A stretch of DNA of 64,000 nucleotides, taken from the NCBI GenBank assembly GCA_035771175.1, contig CM069592.1:40178623-40242622 (forward strand). Reading direction: 5' to 3'. Every line of letters starts with the position of its first letter. Within the stretch, counting starts at the first letter, position 1. Shown piece by piece: positions 1-12,284 of this stretch. A model generated the notes under the pieces. That model was not told where the DNA came from and did no database searches. It saw nothing but the letters and a program-made list of their open reading frames with translations. The DNA is from Paratinospora sagittata. Its lineage: Eukaryota > Streptophyta > Magnoliopsida > Ranunculales > Menispermaceae. A program made the position numbers and the translations under genes.

Positions 1-2408
1 TGTACGTATGAAAATAAGTGTTAAATACATAAGTGAAGGGTATGATTAAATTAACTTAAATAAGGATGGTGAAGGAGATGGTAGTATTAATTGGTAAATG
101 ATTAAATGAAGTTATTTAATGAATGAATAGTTGAATGAATAATAGTTACATGAATTATAAGATGAGGAATTACTAAATGAATGATTTAATGAAATTTGAT
201 GGGGGAGTTGTTTTACTAAGTGACTTTGAAAGCATGGATCATATGAATGAGATTTTCATCTCAGTCTCTTTTTTCTAACGTGTTTTGGTTTGTAAAAAAG
301 AAAGCAAATTGAAGGAAAGAAGAGGAAACACACAGAGGAAGAGAGAAAAGGGAAAGAACGTGTTTCATGGCCGATTCGTCTCGTGGGTAAGCTATTTTTA
401 CCATTTTTCATAGTGAAATTGATATTTGACTAGTGTGTGACGTTTCTATCGATATAAATTTTGCTATACGAGGTGTTTTACCGTGTTTCCAAAAATTAGA
501 TTTGGACCCACTTTGCGTGGAAATACATAGAAATGATATATTATTACTCCTATAGATGTGTAGATACTAAATATATAGTTTGTTTGTGTCCAAGTATAAT
601 ATTGGTGCCGATACAACTACCGAAAGTCAAATTTGACACTGGTGTTATGCGGAATCGTGGTAAAGCATGAAAGAAAAACAAGACAACAATATTTAACTTG
701 GTTCGACAAATTGCCTACGTCTACGAGAGGCAGCAAACTTGTATTACTTCACCCTTAGGTTGATCTTACAGATTGAATCTCTTGAATAGATCTCTAAATA
801 TTTTTCAAGTTGAAGCAGAGCTCTATTTATAGAGCTAAAACAAAACTCATTTCGCCCACGTGTTCCATGCAGCTAGCCCACGCATCCCATGCAGTTTGAT
901 TTTGTGGACTATTCACTGCATGCTTTTATTGACTATTGATGGCGGCTCTTCATTGAGGTGGACCAAACCAACAACTGGGACCTTTTGAACCATGTCAAAC
1001 GTCGATGAAATCTCGGTTTGAAACCATAGAATTATAGATAACTGAATTACGGATATTTTGATACCAAAATTATGATTTTTGGGTATCGATTGATATTTTT
1101 AATATATGTCTGACTAAATTCGGTAAGTACGGCAAACTTAGATATTAGTAGAAATGTGGTTGAAAGTCTTGTTTGTATTGTCCATTACCTTAAGAGTAAC
1201 TTGAGGGCCGTGTAAAATATTTTGGACGCTTCACGTGAATTTTAGACTGAAATGGAATTATGAGAATTAATTGGAGAGTTAGATTTTAATGAATAATTGA
1301 AAAATAAATAGATATAATAATTTGAGAATTGATTATGGATTATCTAGAAATGAATTATGACAGAATTATATTGTTGATTGGATATGAATAGTACAGTGGT
1401 CGTAGAGAGTATGTCTACACGGTACCACTGTGAATATCTCTTGACTTTCGTTCCTTGTATATGACATTGTATGATATAAATTGTATGTTTTAAATCATGA
1501 ATATATGTATCTATTGCATTATTTTAAATTCATAAAAATGTTTGACTTTAGAGCATGTTTTGGACTTGCTAGAGCAAGTTAAAACATGAGATCATTTTCA
1601 GAAGACAGTCTCGCACGAGGATTGAATAATCTCATGGCCCGAGTGATAGTTTCTTAATGGAATTGTGATTAAGTCCTAAATTAAAATGATTCATAGCAGA
1701 AAAATTGGGTAATGAGAGGTCCGAGCATAGACTCATTATAAATGCATAATAAGGAGTACATATCTGCTCTATTACTAGTACGAGGAAGATTGTTTGATCT
1801 TATTGTAACCCTGCATGTTTTGAAATTAATTATAGACATGTATGTATTATGAAATGTTTCATGCATGTTTGAATGAGATTTGAATATATTGGTTCATATG
1901 ATTTTTATTAAATGCATATATGACGCATAGTTAAGAATATTCACTGAGTCATGGTTGCTCACCCAATTCTCAAACATTTCAAGTTTAGATCCTAAAGGCA
2001 AGGGAAAGGCACGTGAAGGATAGAAAATCCTTCTTCTTTTGCAATGTATATAAATGGTTTGAAAAAGTTTAATACTATTTTGAGTAGTAATGTAAATAAC
2101 ACTATAATAATATTTGTATCACATAGATGGGTATGGATAGGTTTACATGGATGTGTATATATGAAAATGTGAGGTTTAGATGAATGAGTAATGTGAATGA
2201 TCATATTTATATTGTGATTGTGTTTGACTTGTGATAATTAGGTTGTGATATGACCAATAAACAAATGAGACTCTGTCGAAATTTCGAGAAAAATTTGGAT
2301 GTGATTTTTGGATAAGGCTGACAAGATATTATATAAGTCATCACATAGCGTATATCGTATCATGTGTCGGTCGTGACGTCACTCATACAGAATGGGTTGC
2401 GACACCTT
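1..2408 (+). mobile_element. Decayed gypsy (Del/Tekay-like) LTR relic
   Basis: No credible gene is present; the short ORFs here have no recognisable features. The stretch near 1950-2010 (a 'gctcacccaattctc' block followed by 'tttagatcctaaaggcaag') and the end near 2370-2408 ('cggtcgtgacgtcactc', then 'gggttgcgacacc') resemble the 3' part and terminus of plant Del/Tekay-type gypsy LTRs as I remember them. The opposite LTR and internal coding region are not visible. A second LTR-like unit is embedded at about 600-985. The assignment rests on remembered sequence style, so it is weak. Confidence 0.3.
600..985 (-). mobile_element. Solo-LTR-like insertion inside the older relic
   Basis: Read on the minus strand, this unit has a TATA motif (ctataaata, complement of about 823-831) in a small hairpin 'agctct-atttat-agagct' at 819-836. 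It is followed by a leader-like stretch containing the 'gacgtaggcaatttgtcgaac' style block (705-725) that is common near the end of plant LTR/TRIM elements. It ends near 'gcataaca' (complement of about 643-650). No coding region or second LTR adjoins it. It could also be part of the surrounding relic. Confidence 0.35.
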
Positions 2409-2486
2409 AACTACTTCTACACCAAATAGTACACAAATATGAAACTTTTATAATTGCGGGTATCACTCCTTTCCTTCAATTGGAGG

Positions 2487-2801
2487 TTTTTTTTTTTTTT
2501 TGAAAAGGTTAAAGTTTATTAAAGAACCAACGAACCCAACAACAGAACAACACAAAACAACACAAACAACAACGATCCAGAGATTATACTCTCTCGTACA
2601 GAGTGCCCACAGAGTCCTTATGATGGATAGCTCTAAGGGCACTAGGAACCAAATCAATCTAAAAAGCAAAAGATCTACCTTCCAATGCTAACGTGGCACA
2701 GTAGTCAGCTACAACATTGGTTTTTCTCCAAACATGACAAATTGTCTAACGCCTCCAAAGAAGGAGGCGCTCCGTAATACCATTCACAATAGGTTTTATC
2801 T
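2487..2801 (-). mobile_element. LINE 3' end (RNase H C-terminus plus poly(A))
   Basis: On the minus strand the reading frame before 2670 contains WRKTNVVADYCATLALEG, matching the end of the RNase H domain of plant L1-type LINEs (the 'REANxVADxLA' block). A stop follows, then about 170 bp of 3'UTR-like sequence, and then a poly(A) tail seen as the T-run at 2487-2501. The copy is 5'-truncated: only the last few dozen codons remain, with at least one internal stop. Its 5' boundary lies against the tandem repeat that starts at 2803. Confidence 0.75.
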
Positions 2802-2802
2802 T

Positions 2803-3720
2803 CCAGAAAAAAGCATTAATACAGATTTTTGGATTTTTATTATTTTTATTGAGTATTAGTATTGTTCTTTGATTTTGTACTAAAATAATAAAAAGAGAAT
2901 ACCGAAAATAAAACCAATACTTTAAACTACATCACCAGCACATAAGCTCTAAAATGTTTTCTTTCAAAAAGCTTTCAAGAACAAAACTTCACCTTCTTTT
3001 AACTCTTACTCACTATTTGGGATTAATCAATAAAAAATAATAGATCTCCTTTATATAGACTCTTCAACCATAATATTTAGAAGTTGTGACCAACTTACAA
3101 GAATTCTTCATTCTAATATAAATACACCAACATGGTTTTTCTTAATCAAATACAACTAGCTAATAAAACAACTATCCATATTTAGTAAGTCTTAATTACT
3201 TTGGAGTTAGTAGTATTTTATTCACATAAGCATTTTTTATGACATTTTCCATTTCTTTATTTCTATTTCAACTTATGGAATTCAGAAAAAAAAAAAAAAG
3301 CATTAATACAAAATTTTGGATTTTTATTATTTTTATTGAGTATTAGTATTTTACTTTGATTTTGTACTAAAATAACAAAAAGAGAATACCAAAAATAAAA
3401 CCAAAACTTTAAACTACATCACCTGCGCATAAGCTCTAAAATCTTTTCTTTCACAAAGCTTTCAAGAATAAAGTTTCACCTTCTTTTAAATCTCACTCAC
3501 TATTTGAGATTAATCAATAAAAACTGATGGATCTCCTTTATATAGACTCTTTAGCCACAATATTTAGAAGTTGTGACCAACTTACAAGAATTCTTCATTC
3601 TAATATAAATATACCAACATGGTTTTCCTTAATCAAATACAACTAGCTCATAAAATAACTATTCATATTTAGTAAGTCTTAATTACTTTGTAAATACATG
3701 TTTCATGTGCTAATCCAACA
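2803..3720 (-). repeat. Tandem 487-bp duplication with copia-LTR-like features
   Basis: About 390 bp beginning 'aagcattaatac' (2812) recurs at 3299 with roughly 90% identity. The offset is exactly 487 bp at both ends of the match ('cattaat' at 2814/3301, 'agtaagtcttaattacttt' at 3184/3671). On the minus strand the unit looks like an LTR: it begins TGTTGG (complement of 3715-3720) and has a TATA motif 'tatataaagg' about 150 bp in, followed by an untranslated-leader-like stretch. There is no room for an internal domain between the copies, so this is a tandem LTR-type duplication and not an intact element. Confidence 0.8.
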
Positions 3721-4339
3721 AAAAATCCATGTTTAAGCCAAAGTCCAATATATATGTATACATGTACATATATGCATAGGCATGCATACAGGTCAACGAT
3801 ATAAGTTGACTAAATTTTACGGAATGTTACAATTAGCTAGAAAGTTTTGTAATGATATATGTTTATTAAAGCTAAAATTTTGTAGTTCATTCCTGGTGAG
3901 ATCCAGAAGCTAAAGCTCTAGTTTTATTTTTTTTTTAGCATCAATTTGCTCAAATTTCTCGATGTGCAAAAGTCCTAGGGAGTATTCCATTGTGCTTATC
4001 AACTCCCTTCAGTTCCCTGAAAAATCCTCTCTTGAGTCTTTGCTATTAAGAGAACATGAAAGCTTTCAATTACTGGAAATGTGTTCATGTTACGAGGGAA
4101 GCCAACCAAGGCTTCTATTGTTCCTTAATTTTGAAGAAGAACATGTACATGTTCTCTCCATCTGAGTCTCCTCACTATTTGTCTAATCTTTTAGATTATA
4201 ATGACAATACATTTGCTTGCTTTCATGTACATATATTGAACCTAACCCTTTTATAGCTTTCCCTTACCGATTCAATAATTATAACTAACATTAATTAATA
4301 CACATTAACCACCCTAAATTTGCTTATAATTAACATTAA

Positions 4340-4530
4340 TTAATTGAGTAATGCTACATTAATTAATACCCAAAATGTACATTTAAATTGTACATTACTC
4401 ATACAAAACATTGGATTGCCTCAAATCGTATGTTGGTACATGATTCGAGGTAATCGTGTTTAATGGTGATGTACATTAAGGATGTACACTTTAAATTAAA
4501 TATCACTTTAGCATTTTCCTAAGTGATATA
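4340..4530. mobile_element. MITE-like element
   Basis: A short AT-rich unit has imperfect inverted ends: 'gtaatgctaca' near 4350 and, inverted, 'ttagcattttc' near 4508. The inner arms contain complementary 'aatgtac' blocks. The flanking 3720-4340 stretch has no gene; a REAN-like residue string there (about 4090) hints at a very decayed LINE tail. The termini are not sharp and no target duplication was seen. Confidence 0.3.
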
Positions 4531-4814
4531 TAACATGGGCATATATGTACTGTGCCAAGTATAAATACCTAATTATGCAACAAGTTCATTATTGTGGAAA
4601 AACAGAAGTCCAGATGACTACGAGATAAATAATCTGTTTGCTTGATGATCAATTGGGTACACATTGATGATACATAGAGATACATATATCACTCATCTTA
4701 TTGTTTTTATTATTAACCAAACTACTTAGCTAGTAGCTTTAGATCCCTTATTACACACAAGCAAACGTAACGTGAGATGCAAGGACGTGCATGGTCGATC
4801 TCTCGGATTAAAGG

Positions 4815-5063
4815 TTACTGGGTGCATGGAATGCACTTGTTAACAATGCACGCGAATCCAGAGACGTAACACCCAATGTAGCAAGTAATGTAGGGGGTAG
4901 TCGGGCCGTTCGCTACGCAGGTAGCGGAGCATGTTGTTGTTGTCAACCCGCAAGTAGCAACGCAGGCTAGCGTAGTTTGCAATTGAGCCTCGCTCATTGA
5001 CGCCATTACGACAAGCACAAGAAGAAGCACAGCAATGCATTTGGTTCCAAAGGAAGAAGCCAT
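4815..5063 (-). CDS. Small secreted cysteine-rich peptide (82 aa)
   Basis: The protein is intronless and 82 aa long. Residues 1 to about 26 form a clear signal peptide: MASSFGTK, a leucine/valine-rich core, then a predicted cut after SEA or AQ. The mature part of about 55 residues has nine cysteines arranged C-x3-C-x6-C-x3-C-x11-C-x3-C-x6-C-x4-C-x2-C. The paired CxxxC spacing suggests two short helices held by disulfides. I do not recognise the family. Plant hairpinin-type antimicrobial peptides use paired CxxxC motifs, but their loops differ, so no function is assigned. A TATA motif lies about 60 bp upstream of the ATG, which supports this start and a short leader. It is most likely exported to the apoplast. 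An ORF in another frame over the same bases lacks these features and is a shadow. Confidence 0.75.
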   Translation of the reverse strand: MASSFGTKCIAVLLLVLVVMASMSEAQLQTTLACVATCGLTTTTCSATCVANGPTTPYITCYIGCYVSGFACIVNKCIPCTQ

Positions 5064-5122
5064 TGTTCTAATTAATTGTCTTTAATTGTATTAGCTAGAG
5101 GGATTTGAAAAAAGTAGCTATA

Positions 5123-5130
5123 TATTTATA
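5123..5130 (-). promoter_or_regulatory. TATA box of the Cys-rich peptide gene
   Basis: On the minus strand 'tataaata' lies 60 bp before the ATG at 5063. This is correct spacing for a plant core promoter with a leader of about 25-30 nt. Confidence 0.6.
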
Positions 5131-5674
5131 GGAAGATTGAAATTAACGATGAGTTGCTAATATATATAGGCGATAATAGCTTAGAGCTAGTACACTCAAC
5201 CTACGGGCCTTGCCTTATTTTAATTAATTAATTACAAAAAAAGACAATACAACTTTATTTATAATTACATTTTTATGTTCATTATATGAATATTTTTACA
5301 TATTTTAACAAGCTTATAATATGAGCGGTGCACGGGTATTTTATTAAAAACATTTACTAATATATTTTTACATTTTTATATAGAAAAAATTAATAATATT
5401 TAAATATTAAATGCAAAAAATAGTACAAAATAAAATAAAGATGTAGTTGCACTTATACTTTAATTTTTTTTGTAATTAGAATAATATTTTTTTTATAATT
5501 AATGAGTCCTAAAAAGATTAATGGAGTATAGTCAAAGCAAGCTAGCTAGCTAGCTTGTACGTTAGCTCCCTGTCTAGGTCTCTTAAGCATTTCTATTAAG
5601 TGATACCATTCATATTAAAGACGGTAACTACTTGTAGCCTCATCTAGAGCAATAATCATCATCTTTTGTCCTAT

Positions 5675-5676
<2 letters not shown>

Positions 5677-5722
<46 letters not shown>
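5677..5722. repeat. (AT)n microsatellite
   Basis: Uninterrupted AT dinucleotides for about 46 bp. Confidence 0.97.
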
Positions 5723-5724
<2 letters not shown>

Positions 5725-8700
5725 CCTAGCTAGTAGCTATTATGGAATGAGTAACATTTAATATATTTCCTTCTTGGATTTGGAATATGAATTTCTTTTC
5801 ACATTTTAGTAATGTTTGTATATAATTTTGCCTGATGATTTCTGTCTAATAAACCCTTCTCCATCAGTACTGGTTTGCTTGGAAATCATTTTGGTAAAAG
5901 ACAAATCATGGCAAATATTAAATTATTTCAAATTTCAATTATCAGACTAGCCAAAATTACCATTAATAATGGATCCTATAGGTGTTCTTTCCTTCCCTTG
6001 TTGATCATTCAAATTAATCATCTTTTTTTTTTCATCCGACCATTGTGTCTGATACTAAAAAAAAATCGCATTCTTACATTTTTTATTATTATATGGACAA
6101 TCATAACAGGTAATTAAAGTAACATTATCGATAACGGGTATTAATAGAAGAAAAATGTTTTATGTACGCGAGTGTCTATTCCAATTTTTATGGTGACACC
6201 CAACTCTTTTAAATGTTTTAAAAATATACATATATTATTCAGCTTCTTTAACATCTAACGGAGGTTGGGTGCCAACATAAAAAAATAACGTTGACATCTG
6301 GCGTATCTTTAATAGCATATCTTTAACACACTCTTACTAGAAATATGGCCAATATATTATTGAATGGTATTGAATTATGCTCATCTCATGATAAAGTAAC
6401 TACTATAGCATTGTTTGTTTTTAGTTTTTTTTTTTTTTTAATTCTCTTATTTACTATTCGTGATCATGTTTAACGAACAACCAAAAGAAAATAACTAATT
6501 AATACCAATTGGTTGAAGTAAAAAGTCTGAATCAAATTGTACGTGGCACTATGTTGAGTCATTGACTCGTATGTTACGGTTTAAGAACAGAAAAAAGTAA
6601 GCTAGCTTCTGCTATAAACATTAATTTGTCAATAGAAAGATTATTAATTTGTGCATTTTATGGACGTAGAGATTTTTTTATTGTATCTATTTGTCTGTCT
6701 CTTCCTAAAAAATTGTTTTACTTGTGTCTATTTCCCTTTTGATGATCTTGTATTCTTCTTTTCTGGTTCTTGAATAAATTAGCTTTTACCAATAAAGGGT
6801 TGGTTCGCTGGTTCGAAACTATGAAATGCAGTTAAGGGACTCATTACTAGCTAGTTCGAGCTCATCCTTGTTGAGAGATGTGTCATTATCCCTGCAAATC
6901 TTCAAATATGAAAGGATTAATCTCACTCTAAAAGAAGAGGAGAACACTTACAGGTACCAAAAAATAAAAATAAAATAGCTTTTACCTTGGTTTGATGTAT
7001 ATATTGCCTTCTTTTGTTTCTTCTCAAGATCTAAGTATGTTTGCTGCCAATAGGTAATTAATTGCCTAGGCTTAGTAGCGTTTGAAAAATCTAATATTAA
7101 AAAATAAGCTCTATATATTTTCTTTCGCTCTATTTTAATAAGAGCTTATTTTAGTAGAGCTTATTTGAAATGTATTATTTGACAATCAATCCTTTAACAT
7201 TGAATTTTACTTTTGAATTAATTGGTAAGTGTTTGGTAATCAACACTTAATTCTCTTATTAGAGGGGTATTTGATGTCTTTTATCAAAATATCTTTTACT
7301 ATTATATTATCTATAATAAAAATATTAAAAAAATTAAATTAAACATTTCCTAAATATTATATTATTATAATTATATAAATAATTTATTTATTTATTATTC
7401 ACTTGAAATAACAAAAGTAGATAAAATAAATAAATTGAAGCAAAACATGCATAAAAAACATAAACAAATACTAACATACAATAAATAAAGCATTCAATAA
7501 ATAAGATATAAACAAAAAAATTATGCACAAGAATAAACAAAAAATTAAATAATAGCAAAGCATGCATCAAAAGCATAAACAAATAATAGTATAAAATTTA
7601 TGGCAAACAAAAATAGCATACAATAAAAACAAACAAACAAGGGTGCTAATTGTGCGTCAGTGCGCTCACGCATTTTTGGGGGCACTACTCTGTTTTTGGG
7701 TTTTTAAAAGTATCAAACACGTCAGGGCACTACTCTGTATTAGCGCCCTCATTGCTTTTTAAGTTTTATTGAGCTTTACGACGTTGATGAACTCTCAAAG
7801 AACAAAAGCTCAAAGAACAAAATCAACTTAACTTAAGTTTTTGACATAGTGTGCATTTGGACGCTCACGTTCCATCAGGATACTCAAGCACTACTGTCAA
7901 AATCTAAAAATCACTAGTGTCAAAATCTAAAAAAGCAACAGACAAATCGAAAAACATTCAAAGATAAATCGATCAAAAAACATTTTCTTAGTGAGAAAAA
8001 CATTGAAAATCATACAAATGATAATCAAAAACTTGCTGAGCATTTTTGAGTAAAAGTTTTACTTTTAAATATTTAATCCTCTTGAGACTTGATTTCGATT
8101 GCTCTTGTCTTTTATGATTTCAGTGCCGATTGATCTTGATCTTTTGATTTTGACTGAAACACTTAAACAAGATCATTAGATGAATAAGGTGAGCAGTTTT
8201 GAATCATCAATACACTTATATCATGAGGTTCTTTGAGATAACAATATATATATAGCCATGGGGGTATCATATCATTTAGCAAATGCAAGTCTACCTAGCT
8301 AGCTCATTCTGTATTTACCCTTCATTTGCAGGCTCTTGCATCCAATGGGGAAATTAATTAGTTGCAAGCTTATGGTGTGCTTCTCATAATTGATCTTAAT
8401 ATGCATGAATTTAATGAGGTTTTGTTGCAGATAAAATACCTGCTCATAGGTTTTGTATGACCATTGCAATCTCTAGCTAATAAATAAAGATCGAACACCC
8501 TTCTGATTACATTGAGTACAAATACACAATATACTTCTCATTTTACATGAACTTTTCCTTACTGCTAAATCAAGATTCCTGCCATATTCAAGATCTTTTA
8601 TAAACACCATAAACAAACACAATAAATTAAATAAAACATGATCATCAAGTTCCCCCTTCTCTCAACCGGATGAAGGGCTAACAATTCATGATGATGAACT

Positions 8701-8769
8701 TCAATTACATTAGCAATACCACTTGCAAAAGATCATAACCAGGGGAGAGAAGGCGAAAGAAAAATCCAA

Positions 8770-9406
8770 TCAAGGAATCAATGAAGAATTTTGCGTCTCC
8801 CCGTCCCCATTTTCGCATAAATTAACATCTTTCTTCCGTGGGCGATAACTTAATGCATTAATGCAATAAATGCATTGATTGGTTTGCTTCGACTTGATCG
8901 TCATCTTATCTGCTGTCATCTTCACTCCCGGAACATTGCAAGAAGAAGCTGAACTACCAATCAAACTTGCCCGGCAAAGCGATTCAACGGCACGGCCTTC
9001 TGCACACTTGACACCATCAACTGATGGGATATCCAACTTGTAAACTCCAAATTTATCAGTTGTTCTGTTCACAGAGAAGGTAACCTGCTCTGTTGTTGCC
9101 GGTAAGTTCATCTCAATTTTGCAATCTATATGTACTTCCACACCTAATTATAAATTTATCATACATAAATTAATCAAGAACTTGCAAATTAATGAAAATT
9201 TTCATACTAAAAAATGTGAAGAAATTGTTACCTGGTAAGAAGTAACTGTGTTTGGAGAAGGAATTGCTGGAGCAGATATCACAGTAAACAATGCCCATTA
9301 CAGTGATTTTGGAGGTGGGTGAGGCTGATTTAGCTTCTAAGAAGGTAGATTGAGTACTAAAGATTAATAAAAAAGCATGAAGAACAAGAAGAATCCTGGG
9401 ATTCAT
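8770..9406 (-). CDS. Pollen Ole e 1 / extensin-domain secreted protein (182 aa, 2 exons)
   Basis: Exon 1 is 9406-9232 and exon 2 is 9143-8770. The 88-bp intron has GT (ttaccag|gtaaca) and AG (aattag|gtgtgg) ends in phase 1, and the joined frame reads FLPG-VEVHIDCKI. Residues 1 to about 25 are a signal peptide. The Ole e 1 domain follows, with its typical start ITVMGIVYCDICSSN, the YFLPGVEVHIDC block and further cysteines in RAVESLCRAS and SSCNVPG. Members of this family are secreted, often cell-wall or pollen associated; the molecular role of this member is unknown. The C-terminal 35 residues, with an added Cys pair and a basic RPRKK stretch, lie beyond the core domain. Exon 1 alone would read into the intron, and the start of exon 2 is not an ATG, so the two open frames belong to one gene. 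Confidence 0.9.
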
Positions 9407-11719
9407 GGCAGAAAACTTAGGAGAAGCTTCTACTGGAGCTGAGACACTCTAATGGTAGGTGTGGTTTGGTACTAGTACATGGGGAGCTAGCTGCGTGTGT
9501 GTGTGGGTGGGGGGCTTTAAGGGTTGCTGAAGGTAACTGTTGTAGGTATGGAAACTTTGCATAGGAAGTGAACCCGTGAGTTAGTAGTGTTAATTTTTGG
9601 CCCCTACCCATCATGAGTATTTTCTTTTTGACATGGATTGGATTTTTAACCCTAATTTTCTTTATAATATATTTGTTGGGTACATACGCATTCAAATAAT
9701 AGTCTCGTATTAAATAAGAGCAAATTCATTACATAAAATATACGATAGGATTTCACCGTAATTAGTATAAGGCCTATTTGAGTTAAAACCTCACACTTAA
9801 CTCAAAAGTGGTTAAGTTGAGGATAATATTAATATTAGTTAAGATCCAAATCTAGCCAACAATATTAACCTACATTATTGTAATATGAAATGTATAAGAG
9901 AAATAAATCTGAGCTTAGGTTATATTCCTTTGGTTCTATATACAAGTACATTTATTTTTCGTCTCTTGTGGACGTAGGGAACATGTGAGATAGTATAATT
10001 AAAGAGCAATACTAGAAAAATTGAAATTAACATATCAATTGCTACAAATCACTATCACATCAGATGTTAACATCAATTTATTAATACAACACACTGTTCA
10101 AAAAAATAATAAATTTGATGAGAAGGAGTAACACATTAGATTAAAAGTAAATGATGTGAAGATTTTAATCTCCGTTAAATTTTTTATAATTTTTATGTTC
10201 TTTTTTATGTATTCATTTAAGTTGTGCATTTAAATTTGCATTAGGCTTCACCAAGCTATAACAAGTGAAACGGAATGAGTTGATCATTAATAGAAGGAAA
10301 ATATAGAAGCTTTTTGTGGTCACTAGAAACAAAGACATGTGAAGAGTGTTTGGAAGGTAGCGTGGAAAGGAAGGGGAGAAAGAGGTTTATCATAGTGGCT
10401 AGTGTGGTGGATTCACGGGTGGCTTAGGTTGATTTGCAGGCTCTCTGATCTCAGCTGAGTATAAACAAACCAATTAAGATTTGGGACATTTTAAGATCTG
10501 TTTGGTATCTTTTCACGTTTTTCTTAAACATTAACAAAAGATCTCTTAAGGTGGACAACAGGAATCTTGTGTTACCAATGATCATATCATGGAATTTTTT
10601 TTATTTCTAACACAATATACTATCAGAATATATATCAGTAAAGTGACAGATTCGAGATATGGATCGACATTAATTTTCGTTATGGACATGATGGTTTTCA
10701 ATACATGACCTCAGCCAGTTACCATTAAGTGAAAACAAGCACGTTTTGATGTGTGTCTATATTGAATTAATATTATAATAATATACATAATTAAGATTAA
10801 TTAGGCTAGAATAACATTCATTGAAACGCCATTATCTTTTTAAATTCGACGATTTGAGGAAGACCAATGAATATAATTAGAAAAATATTTTATGTATATT
10901 ATTTGTCAATATTATTTTTTTAAAGTTGATATTTAGCTCTCTTGATATGCACGTGTATTACACGTCTTTAATTTTTAAAAGAGATTGAGTGCTAATATTG
11001 TTAAAAAATAATGTTAGCACCCGACATATATATATATATATATATAACATTAGTAATATAATTATTAATGTTTTAAATTATCTCACTATCATTTTTTTTA
11101 TTATAAAATATAGTATATCATGACTAGGTTAAATTGACAATTGCCACGTATATGGGGTCATTGTAGGATGAACATAATCATTGTTCAAGTTCCACCGATG
11201 CACCAAGAACTCGTGAAATACTCAGATGCAAAGTTTTAGAACCATGACCCATGACATGACCCTACGTACCAACTTCCTTATTACTTATTATCTTTCTTTC
11301 TTTCTTTCTTTTTTTGAGTATTACTTACTATCTTGAGATATATATATATCTTTTTTTTAAATGCTAAGAAGATTGAGATTTTTATTGTATTTGTTATAAA
11401 CTAATGTATTAAGTCTTCGTGTCAGATTTATTATAAAGTATATTAATTAATGTTTTAAAAAAATTAAAATTGAAATATGATGTAATAGTAATTTATAGTA
11501 ATTAGTATAGTGTATTCAAGTCCTATAACATTATCTAACTTGATAGAAAATAGAAGAGAGGAAAACATATCCAACCGTCCCTACTAATATATGATGATCC
11601 GTCGACATAAATTATAATCCTTTATAAATTAGTGAAGTTTTAGTGGAAAAAAGTTTATTCTAATTCCCTTTTTTGTGATAAAAGCGCTTAAGCTAATTGG
11701 GCCAAAGAAATTGGAACTT

Positions 11720-11966
11720 TTTTTTACATAGTGTTAAAACAAAATCAAAGGATGTTGGCACTAGAGCCAAAAAAAATAAAAACTCCTCGGTATGATCAAA
11801 AAGGCGAGTATAATAACGAGAGACCCAGATAAAGATTATACAAGCTAACTATTATAGTCTCGCTTTCACTTTTATTATAGAAAGGGAAGTTCTCACTTAT
11901 TTGCGATGAAAGAGAATCGAATTACCGACTTCAAGTAAAGGCACGCCGTTAGACCTAGTCAGCATT
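11720..11966 (-). mobile_element. tRNA-derived SINE with 13-bp target-site duplication
   Basis: The same 13 bases (gaaattggaactt) stand at 11707-11719 and 11967-11979. Between them, on the minus strand, is a 247-bp unit with a pol III A-box-like 'tgactaggtctaacgg', a B-box-like 'ggtaattcgattc' and a 3' terminal A-run (T-run at 11718-11725 on +). That combination is diagnostic of a SINE insertion. The intact duplication implies a relatively recent event. Confidence 0.85.
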
Positions 11967-12228
11967 GAAATTGGAACTTAAGCCTTAGTTCCAAAGCATA
12001 GAGATAATCAATCTTAATAGGCTGAGCTGGACTAAAGGATTTAAGCGCAATCTTGAGACGGGCTTGAGCTATTTAAAAATGTATTGACCTCTCTGATAGA
12101 TAATCCCAATTCATTACCAAGTTCTATCAAACTATATAGCTAGTGTGGCCCAAGAAAATGAAATTAGATTATTTTAAGTATCTGCTAGAAACATTCAAAT
12201 TAATCACCTCGTGCGTTCCGGTTCTGAT

Positions 12229-12284
12229 TTCACCAAGAAGAGTAGACCAACGTGAATTCACCAAGAAGAGTAGACCAACGTGAA
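12229..12284. repeat. 28-bp direct tandem duplication
   Basis: The unit 'ttcaccaagaagagtagacc' plus 'aacgtgaa' occurs twice head to tail. A third partial copy of its end ('accaacgtgaa') lies at about 12303-12313. Confidence 0.9.

Larger units (their letters stand above)
5064..8769. other. Intergenic, AT-rich, no gene seen
   Basis: Contains a perfect 20-bp palindrome of GCTA repeats at 5538-5557, a long (AT)n tract at 5677-5722, and a MITE-like stretch near 6150-6340 whose parts 'gacacccaac' and 'gttgggtgcc' face each other. The remainder is low-complexity AT sequence, including a poly-ATAA-like stretch at 7380-7620. The downstream end (about 8500-8769) is probably the 3'UTR of the Ole e 1 gene. 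Open frames here are short and compositionally biased. Confidence 0.5.

Noticed and set aside
4056..4165. WKCVHVTREANQ stretch resembling a LINE RNase H end
   Set aside because: Only one short block matches and the continuation does not; too little to call a LINE, so it is mentioned only in the neighbouring feature.
7388..7582. 64-aa hydrophobic minus frame
   Set aside because: Encoded by an ATAA-rich repeat; apparent membrane segments follow from AT composition.
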